Shown piece by piece: positions 58,037 through 64,000 of a DNA stretch of 64,000 bases. Under the pieces are notes generated by a model that made no database searches, was not told where the DNA came from, and saw only the letters and a list, made by a program, of their open reading frames with translations. A program made the translations under genes and the position numbers. This DNA is from Methanomassiliicoccaceae archaeon UBA421 (lineage in GTDB: Archaea; Thermoplasmatota; Thermoplasmata; Methanomassiliicoccales; Methanomethylophilaceae). How positions within the stretch are numbered: position 1 is the first letter of the stretch; each line of letters opens with the position of its first letter. The stretch lies in contig DAHB01000003.1 of the NCBI GenBank assembly GCA_002498365.1, positions 124,001 through 188,000 on the forward strand, given 5' to 3'.

Positions 58037-58918
58037 TCAGGTCCCGACGTAGTCCGAACCGTCCACGCCGTTGTCGGCCGCGAGCTTCATCCACTTTTTC
58101 GATTCGATTTCGTCCGCATCGGTGCCGTAGCCGTCCCTGTAGCAGATCCCCACCGCGTACATGGCGTCCGCGATCCCCTGAAGGGCGGCGGCGAGGAACC
58201 ATCCGAACGCCTTCTCGGGGTCCTCTTTCATTTCCTTAGAGCTTCTGGAATAGACGATCCCCAGGCGGTGCATTGCGAAGGCGTCGCCCTCCTTTGCCGC
58301 CCCCTCGTACCATTCCACCGCCCTCACCAGGTCGACGCCCGTCCCTATGCCGTACTCGAAGCAGACCCCCGTCCGGAACATCGCGTTGATGTTCCCGGCC
58401 TTCGCCGCGATACCGTACAGCTTGAATGCTTTGTTTTCGTCCTTCGGCACTCCGAGGCCCTCTTCGTAAAGATATGCCAGGCTGTTCCTCGCCTCCTGCA
58501 CGCCGGCGTTGGCGGCCTGCCTGAAAAGGTCAGCGGCGACGGAGTGGTCCTTGTCCACAGAAAGTCCGTCCATGTACGCCGTGCCGAGGTACAGCTTCGC
58601 CTCGGGAATGCCCGCATCGGAGGCCTTCTGCGAATAATCCACGGCCTTGGCGGAATCGATCCCCATATACTGTCCGGAAAAATACATCTTAACCAGGAAC
58701 AGCATGGCGTCGGGCTGTCCGTTTTCGGCGGCCTTTTCGAGATATCCATATCCTGCCTGTTCGTCCGTATCCGTGTCGAGGCCCAGCACCAGGGACAGAC
58801 CGTACGCGTATTGGCCGTCCGCGTTCCCCGAATCGGCGAGCTCCCTGACCTCTCCGATGTCCATCTCAACGCTTCCTTCCGGGGTTTCGAAGACATAGTT
58901 CTTCTCTTCTTCGGCCAT
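58037..58918 (-). CDS. Sel1-repeat protein
   Basis: 293 residues with about seven 36-residue Sel1 repeats (DGQYAYGLSLVLGLDTDTDE, AKLYLGTAYMDGLSVDKDHS, ARNSLAYLYEEGLGVPKDEN, AMYAVGICYRDGYGTDADEI). No signal peptide or membrane helix. Protein-protein interaction scaffold, probably partnered with the downstream Sel1 gene. Confidence 0.9.
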   Translation of the reverse strand: MAEEEKNYVFETPEGSVEMDIGEVRELADSGNADGQYAYGLSLVLGLDTDTDEQAGYGYLEKAAENGQPDAMLFLVKMYFSGQYMGIDSAKAVDYSQKASDAGIPEAKLYLGTAYMDGLSVDKDHSVAADLFRQAANAGVQEARNSLAYLYEEGLGVPKDENKAFKLYGIAAKAGNINAMFRTGVCFEYGIGTGVDLVRAVEWYEGAAKEGDAFAMHRLGIVYSRSSKEMKEDPEKAFGWFLAAALQGIADAMYAVGICYRDGYGTDADEIESKKWMKLAADNGVDGSDYVGT

Positions 58919-59103
58919 GTCACTCAGAACTCCTATGTCTACTTCAATCTATCCCGGCACTGCTGAAAACGAAGAACGTCTTCGAAAGATGACGGTATTT
59001 CTACGTTATTTTCAGTCGGATTTAAGGTACCTGTCTTTTTGCCTTCCCAGTAGTTTTTTGGTATAAAGTGTCGCCTTTAATTGGAATTCGTTGATTTGGA
59101 ACT

Positions 59104-59202
59104 ATGGCAAAAGAAGTTGCCAAACCCGCTGACAAGAAAGCCCAGCCTGCTGCAAAGAAGGAAGAGCCCAAGAAAGGCGGATTTGTTCCGAAAAAGAAAT
59201 GA
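59104..59202 (+). CDS. 32-residue Lys/Ala/Pro-rich basic peptide
   Basis: MAKEVAKPADKKAQPAAKKE then EPKKGGFVPKKK. A TATA-like GTATAAAG at about 59071-59078 and a near-leaderless start at 59104 make it a good small gene. The composition is like histone-tail or nucleoid-type peptides, with no fold. It overlaps no other gene; downstream is convergent with the metalloprotease gene. Confidence 0.6.
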   Translation: MAKEVAKPADKKAQPAAKKEEPKKGGFVPKKK

Positions 59203-59221
59203 ACGCCCCGGATCGGCATTT

Positions 59222-59953
59222 TTAAACCCCAGCGGGGACAGGCGACTGCCCCCTTCTTTTCATTTTTTCCCTCTGTTCCCGTCTCATTTTCAGAAGGTAT
59301 TTCTCACATTCCTCCCACCCGGGGAAGGCGCGTTCCGATTCACGGAAGGCGAGGTCGTGGGCCCTGCGGCCCGGACGGTATCCGCGCCTTAGATGCAGGG
59401 ACTCGTGGTATGTCACAAAGTCGAGCACCCTCTCGGGTACGTCGTCCGAGTCGAGCGAGGAGGATACGGTCACGACGCGGAACATGGCGTTGCAACTGCC
59501 GACCTTGGTGAAGCCGGGCATGGCGGTCCAGGTGAAGAAGGAGTTGTCTATGTCGGTATCAACCAGAAGTCCCGATCCGAGGAGCCTGTCCAAAGATTCC
59601 CCGATGTCCCTGCGGGTCCCGGTAGTGCTCATCGTTATGTTGCGGCTCCTCTCCAGGTAGACGGGGCGCTTCGACAGTACGAAGCCGTCGGAAGACACCC
59701 AGTCCAGATACTCGGGGCCGTATCCTTTTTTGTTGCCGGAGTTGCGGGAGATGAGCGTATCGAGAAATTCGTAGAGCGCTGCGTCGGGAGAATCGGACAT
59801 GTAGTCGGACACCTTGTAGGACCTTTCCTTCCCGGTGCGGTTCCATGTTACTTTGAAGTCCTTGAATTTTTCAAATCTCGCACTTATGACGGGGTGCCGA
59901 TATCTGCTGCCCGCTTCTTTGATCAGCCGGAACAGGCGCTCATCTTCTTTCAA
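59222..59953 (-). CDS. HExxH zinc metalloprotease-like protein (SprT/YgjP-like)
   Basis: 243 residues, TTG start with AAGGA just upstream, overlapping the ygiQ end by 14 nt. The zinc motif is VTYHESLHLRRG (H-E-S-L-H), followed by AHDLAFRESERAFPGWEECE with a Glu/His-containing helix that could give the third ligand, as in SprT/YgjP-type predicted metallopeptidases. N-terminal 150 residues without a known domain. Probably cytosolic. Confidence 0.72.
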   Translation of the reverse strand: MKEDERLFRLIKEAGSRYRHPVISARFEKFKDFKVTWNRTGKERSYKVSDYMSDSPDAALYEFLDTLISRNSGNKKGYGPEYLDWVSSDGFVLSKRPVYLERSRNITMSTTGTRRDIGESLDRLLGSGLLVDTDIDNSFFTWTAMPGFTKVGSCNAMFRVVTVSSSLDSDDVPERVLDFVTYHESLHLRRGYRPGRRAHDLAFRESERAFPGWEECEKYLLKMRREQREKMKRRGQSPVPAGV

Positions 59954-61631
59954 ATCTATCCTTCCTTTTGACCACGGCGTCCTTCTGTGCCTGTTTTCCC
60001 GATTCGGAACGTTCCACGAACACCGGGCCCCCGTCCATCGTCTTGCCGGTGAAGTACATCATCGTCGATACGGTAGATGGGGTCGGAGTGAAGATCTGGA
60101 CCTGCTCCGGGTTCGTGTTAAGCCTGTTCCTGCAGAATCTGCCCAGATGCTCCATGTCGCTCTGGGTGCAGCCCGGATGGGCGGCCATCAGATAGTATGT
60201 GAGGAACTGCTTCTTTCCGAACTCCGCGTTTGAATCGTTGAAGAGGTCTCTGAATTCGAGAAGGATGTCGCTTCCCGGCTTCCCCATGAGCTCCAGCACC
60301 CTGTCGGAAGTATGTTCGGGGGCGACCTTCAGCTGCCCGGAGACGTGGTTCTTCACGATGGCGTCAACATAGTCCGTCCTGCGCTCCCCGTCGGCCATGA
60401 CCATGTCGTACCTTATGCCGGAGGTCACGAACACCTTCCTGACCCCCGGGACGTTCCTGGCCCTTTTGAGGAGGCGTATCTGTGCCGAATGGTCAACGCG
60501 CAGCGATCCGCATATATGCGGGAAAAGGCACTGTCTGTCCTCGCAGGCCCCCTTCTCGGCCTTCTTTCCGCACTCTATCCCGTACATGTTGGCCGTGGGC
60601 CCGCCCAGGTCGTAGATTATGCCGTTGAAGCCGGGCTCCCTGGAGATCCTTTCCACCTCTCCTATGATCGAGTCCTCGGACCTGCTGACGACCCTCCTTC
60701 CCTGGTGCACGGCTATGGCGCAGAAATTGCATCCTCCGTAGCAGCCGCGGTGGGTCGTGATCGAGTTCTTGATCGTGTCGGCCGCCTTAACGGGACCGTC
60801 TTTGAGGAACGAGGGGTGGACCCTGTTCTCGTAGTCCGAGGAATATATCCTGTCCAGCTCTTCGGTGGTGGGGTCCCTCTGGGGAGGGTTCTGCACAAGA
60901 TATCTGTCCCCGTGCCTCTGGCACAGGCCCTTTGCCGTGACAGGGTCGCAGTTGCGGTAGAATTCCCGGAAGGCGTTGGCGAATTCGTCCTTGTCCTTGG
61001 CGCATTCCTCGTAGGACGGGAGATCGACATATCCCTCCCTGTTCTCTTTCGAGATGTAGCAGATGCCTTTGATATCTGCAGTATCTTTGCCGTCCCGCAG
61101 GCAGTTCGCTAGTTCAAGATTAGAAAACTCCGCCATCCCGTAGGTGATATAGTCCGCCTTGGCGTCGAAAAGGATGCTTCTTCTGACGGAATCGGACCAG
61201 ACGTCATAATGGGCGATCCTTCTCAGGGAGGCCTCGATCCCGCCCAGCACGATAGGTCTGTCCTTGCAGAATTTTTTTATCATATTGGTGTAGACGATGG
61301 TCGCACGGTCGGGACGCCGGTCGTTGGCTCCGCCCGGCGTGAAGTCGTCGTCGTTCCTGACCTTCCCCGCGGACGTCCGGTTGGCCACCATGGAATCGAC
61401 GCAGCCCGCCGATACGGACCAGAAGAGGCCCGGGACGCCGAGCTTCCCGATGTCGTCCCCCGTCGGCTGGGGGATGATCCCGACCTTGTATCCGTTATCG
61501 ATGAGCCAGTGGCCTATCAGAGCGCTGCCGCTGTATGAAGTGTCGTAATATGTGTCCCCCGAGACCAGGATGATGTCCAGGGAGCTCCATCCTCTCTCCC
61601 TGGCCTCCTGCAGCGTGGTTGGAATGAACAT
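59940..61631 (-). CDS. ygiQ: YgiQ-family radical SAM protein
   Basis: 563 residues. The radical SAM motif is HRGCYGGCNFC (C-x3-C-x2-C), with upstream family-specific GDTYYDTSYSGSALIGHWLI (cobalamin-like Rossmann domain) and VLGGIEASLRRIAHYDVWSD. TSGIRYDMVM and LKVAPEHTSDRVL lie in the barrel. Catalytic target unknown. ATG start at 61631. Confidence 0.93.
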   Translation of the reverse strand: MFIPTTLQEARERGWSSLDIILVSGDTYYDTSYSGSALIGHWLIDNGYKVGIIPQPTGDDIGKLGVPGLFWSVSAGCVDSMVANRTSAGKVRNDDDFTPGGANDRRPDRATIVYTNMIKKFCKDRPIVLGGIEASLRRIAHYDVWSDSVRRSILFDAKADYITYGMAEFSNLELANCLRDGKDTADIKGICYISKENREGYVDLPSYEECAKDKDEFANAFREFYRNCDPVTAKGLCQRHGDRYLVQNPPQRDPTTEELDRIYSSDYENRVHPSFLKDGPVKAADTIKNSITTHRGCYGGCNFCAIAVHQGRRVVSRSEDSIIGEVERISREPGFNGIIYDLGGPTANMYGIECGKKAEKGACEDRQCLFPHICGSLRVDHSAQIRLLKRARNVPGVRKVFVTSGIRYDMVMADGERRTDYVDAIVKNHVSGQLKVAPEHTSDRVLELMGKPGSDILLEFRDLFNDSNAEFGKKQFLTYYLMAAHPGCTQSDMEHLGRFCRNRLNTNPEQVQIFTPTPSTVSTMMYFTGKTMDGGPVFVERSESGKQAQKDAVVKRKDRFERR

Positions 61632-61654
61632 GTCGTGCGTTCAACGTCTAAAGA

Positions 61655-62920
61655 TTATAGATTGATTGCGATTCTGTTGGTGAAGACCGAGACATGAATG
61701 GGCGTCGCGTTCGGAATATGATCTTCCAGACCGCTGATGTCTCCCACGTCCCAGCTGTAGTCGTGGTGCGCCGGCGGATCGTCCGTCGTCTCGCAGAACA
61801 TGAGGCCTGGGAACCCGTCGAAGTTTCCTTCCAGGCCGGGGATCACGACGCCTCCGCCCATGTGCACTATCATCGGTATCATGTAGACGTCGTATCCCAT
61901 GTATCCTGCTATCGAGACGAAGAGGATGGACGTGTCCTCGCAGTCTCCGGACCTGATGTACAACGTCTCGTACGCAGTGGCGAAATATTCGCCTGTGCCG
62001 TAATTGTCGTCGTCAAAACGGTAGTCCACGGTGAAGCTGACGAAGTCCAGGGCGCATTGGACCCTGCTGATGTCGCTCGTGTATTCGGACGTTATTTTTT
62101 CGATATTGTCTGCTACTGTCTCGATCGTCGGGTCCTCTACGACGATATGGTCGAACAGCGTCATCGAACGGAACAGTCTGTCGTAGGCGTTGTTCCATCT
62201 CGATGAGAAGGTCCCGGCCGAATCATGTCTCTCGGCGTCGAGTACCAGAAACATCGCGTATTCGTTATACGCGCCGTCGACCGGGCTGTAATTTTTCCAT
62301 ACGTACGAACCGGTTTCGATGGAACTGCTGGACGATGTGCTGTCGGTATATGACGACGTATGGGTTATCGTCATGCTCCGGAGGTCGGAGAGCCTCCCGG
62401 AATTCCCGGCGACGGTGAGGGTCCAGGAGCCCGGGGAATCCTCGCGGTAATCGCATTCGAGGATCTCTTCGCCGCCGTCTTGACAGACGCCCGTAGCGGA
62501 CCAGGTATCCGTCGAATAGGGCGAGAACACATCAATGCATGTGAAAGAAAAGGGGTCCGTGAATCCGGTCTGCGTAAAAGTGAAGCTTGGATCTTTTTCA
62601 ACGGCGGAGCTGACATGAAGCTCCGCATCCCCCCGTACGGTGTAGGAGATGGACGGTCCGTTGCCGACGAGGGCGCCGTCTTCGTTCCATTCGTCCACCG
62701 TATGATACGGTTTCGCGACCGCGGAAAGGGATATGACCGTACCGTGGTCGAACGTGCCAAGCCCTGTCACAGTTTCGATGTTATCGTCATAAAGTACGGT
62801 TATTTCGCATGGGGACGGTTCGTCTTCCGTTCCGTCGTAACTCCCCGTCGCCAGGCTTATGCACGCCGTAACGGCGAATATTACGGTTAACAGGACGGCT
62901 GCCGTGCCGGCGGAATTCAC
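61655..62920 (-). CDS. Secreted protein with transglutaminase-like domain
   Basis: 421 residues, GTG start. The N-terminal signal helix (GTAAVLLTVIFAVTACISLA) is followed by a beta-rich extracytoplasmic region. The C-terminal transglutaminase-like core has RSGDCEDTSILFVSIAGYMG (nucleophile Cys), then MIVHMGGGVVIPG (His candidate). Typical of archaeal surface proteins with a cysteine-protease-like fold; enzymatic activity unproven. Confidence 0.8.
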   Translation of the reverse strand: MNSAGTAAVLLTVIFAVTACISLATGSYDGTEDEPSPCEITVLYDDNIETVTGLGTFDHGTVISLSAVAKPYHTVDEWNEDGALVGNGPSISYTVRGDAELHVSSAVEKDPSFTFTQTGFTDPFSFTCIDVFSPYSTDTWSATGVCQDGGEEILECDYREDSPGSWTLTVAGNSGRLSDLRSMTITHTSSYTDSTSSSSSIETGSYVWKNYSPVDGAYNEYAMFLVLDAERHDSAGTFSSRWNNAYDRLFRSMTLFDHIVVEDPTIETVADNIEKITSEYTSDISRVQCALDFVSFTVDYRFDDDNYGTGEYFATAYETLYIRSGDCEDTSILFVSIAGYMGYDVYMIPMIVHMGGGVVIPGLEGNFDGFPGLMFCETTDDPPAHHDYSWDVGDISGLEDHIPNATPIHVSVFTNRIAINL

Positions 62921-62945
62921 GTACGGCTAAGGGCGTGGCAGTATT

Positions 62946-64000
62946 TTATCGCTTGCCGACGGGCATCTCCATCATATGGTCGTACATGAAGAATCCGTCC
63001 CCGATGTCAGTGTCCATGTCATTCACCGCGACGAATCCCCAGTGCTCGTATGCCGATATCGCTTTGATGTTATTCCTGTTGACCGTGAGGTATACCGACC
63101 TGAGCCCCATCTTCCTGGCCTCATCCACTATATGGCGGAGCGAATAGGAGGCGAGGCCAGAGCCTCTGTACTCCCTCTTGATGTAGAATTTGCTGAGGAA
63201 AAGCCTATCTCCGTCCTTTTTGAACGCGATGAAGCCCGCATCCTCGCCGTTCTCGATAATGAACTCGTACACGGCGCCCTCGTAGATCTGTTCCATTATG
63301 GAGTCCGGCGACAGGTACTTTCCCAGCATGTATTCGGTCTGGTCTTTGTCCACCATGTCGGCGTACGCCTCGTGCCAGATCTCCGATGCCATGGAGCTGA
63401 CATTCGATGCGCCCTTCTTCTCGGTTATCGTTCGGTGGCCCCTGACCCTTGAGACCCTGGCCCCGAACCCGCTGAGGCTCGATTCGAAATTGACGCCGTC
63501 CTTAACGTTTTCTCCGTCGTCGAGGGTCTTCATGATGCTGGATATCGTAAGGTCCTCGGCGATGTCCACGGCGTCGGGAAGCGACCATCCGTGGACCAGG
63601 GCAGCCACCAGGCCCGATCCGAATATGTCCCCTGTGCCGTGATAGTATCCGGGGATGCGCCCCTTCATCACGTACTGCACCTGGTGGGTCCCGCAGTCGT
63701 ATGCCGCGGTGCCCAGCTCGTTCTCGTCGAAATACACGCCCGTGAGCACGACCCTTTTCGCCCCGAGCGCCTCCGATTTGCGGAGCAGTTCCATTATGTA
63801 CGCTTCGTCATAGGGGCCCTCTTTGTACGGTTCGCCGAGCATAAGCGTCAGTTCGGTGATGTTCGGCATTATCAGGTCGGCATCGCCGCACAGTTTGCGC
63901 ATCTCCGCCGGAAAGTCCGGGCCGAACGTCGAGTATAGCTCTCCGTTGTCGGCCATCACGGGGTCCACATATACTTTCGTCCCGGGCCCCCTGATCATTG
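62946..64000 (-). CDS. Pyridoxal kinase-like + GNAT acetyltransferase fusion (5' end outside window)
   Basis: At least 350 residues. The kinase part resembles PdxK/PdxY: VYVDPVMADNGELYSTFGPD, LIMPNITELTLMLGE and the catalytic GTGDIFGSGLVAALV (anion hole and Asp). After about residue 200 follows a GNAT domain: YIKREYRGSGLASYSLRHIV (acetyl-CoA-binding R/Q-x-x-G-x-G/A loop) and AISAYEHWGFVAVND. The frame stays open to the window end, so the kinase N-terminus is missing. The fusion suggests coupled handling of a B6 vitamer or an unrelated pairing; unknown. Confidence 0.87.
   Translation of the reverse strand, partial: MIRGPGTKVYVDPVMADNGELYSTFGPDFPAEMRKLCGDADLIMPNITELTLMLGEPYKEGPYDEAYIMELLRKSEALGAKRVVLTGVYFDENELGTAAYDCGTHQVQYVMKGRIPGYYHGTGDIFGSGLVAALVHGWSLPDAVDIAEDLTISSIMKTLDDGENVKDGVNFESSLSGFGARVSRVRGHRTITEKKGASNVSSMASEIWHEAYADMVDKDQTEYMLGKYLSPDSIMEQIYEGAVYEFIIENGEDAGFIAFKKDGDRLFLSKFYIKREYRGSGLASYSLRHIVDEARKMGLRSVYLTVNRNNIKAISAYEHWGFVAVNDMDTDIGDGFFMYDHMMEMPVGKR

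Noticed and set aside
1..64000. In-frame amber codons read as pyrrolysine, expected if the host is Methanomassiliicoccales
   Set aside because: No gene in the window shows an in-frame TAG with clear homologous continuation; the visible breaks are frameshifts or TGA/TAA stops.

Overview
The window reads as a methanogen-related archaeon of the Thermoplasmata, most likely Methanomassiliicoccales / Methanomethylophilaceae. This placement is an inference. It rests on a group II chaperonin (thermosome) with a GGM-rich tail, TATA-type promoters often placed for leaderless transcripts, an FmdE-family gene, a DUF134/NifX/MinD-ferredoxin operon, a BspA-like leucine-rich repeat surface protein and a heliorhodopsin. 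Genes are packed with many 4-nt ATGA/GTGA overlaps. Most of the window is GC-rich backbone. Two stretches, about 31.7-38.8 kb and 43.2-52.0 kb, are visibly AT-rich and carry defence-type genes, small membrane proteins and broken genes, so they look like acquired islands.

Layout. 0-3.3 kb: 3' part of a thermosome gene and a tandem pair of short serine recombinases. 3.4-11.3 kb: small membrane proteins, DUF998, the BspA-like adhesin, an AT-rich spacer with two 142-bp direct repeats, a secreted protein with a bacteriocin-like hydrophobic tail followed by a small membrane protein, and an ArsB/NhaD-type transporter. 11.5-15.0 kb: a CARF-like/winged-helix regulator divergent from a NYN nuclease / coiled-coil / YqaJ-like nuclease operon, with three 9-bp-spaced TATAAC repeats between them. 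15.0-26.4 kb: MsrAB, a SpeD-SpeE fusion, DoxX-like, an E2-like acyltransferase plus acyl-CoA ligase pair, ferritin-like, a UDG-like protein, and a MarR regulator with a heterodimeric ABC exporter. 26.5-31.0 kb: DUF134-NifX-MinD(Fd)-MinD(Fd)-MBL-NifX operon and FmdE.

31.0-39.5 kb: an island flanked by two truncated copies of the same ABC ATPase gene in the same orientation. It holds a decaying family of DUF3784-type membrane proteins, an ABC/HEPN-like fragment, an IS5-type transposase fragment and a complete two-gene Hachiman-type defence system (HamA/HamB). 39.9-43.2 kb: heliorhodopsin, QueG-like protein, SemiSWEET, SDR and a small ORF. 43.3-52.0 kb: NurA-like, HerA-like, a 51-aa protein, an SMC/Rad50-like ATPase and an unknown protein as one operon with touching genes, then a PLD-nuclease/SF2-helicase/DUF3427 protein. 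This is the best candidate for an undescribed DNA-processing or defence system. 52.0-64.0 kb: ferredoxin, trypsin-like protease, MazG-like NTP-PPase, HtpG, a cluster of coiled-coil, acidic/lysine-tailed and Sel1-repeat proteins, an HExxH metalloprotease with YgiQ, a secreted transglutaminase-like protein, and a pyridoxal-kinase/GNAT fusion cut by the window edge.

No rRNA, tRNA or CRISPR array was recognised. All family assignments come from reading motifs; no database search was run.
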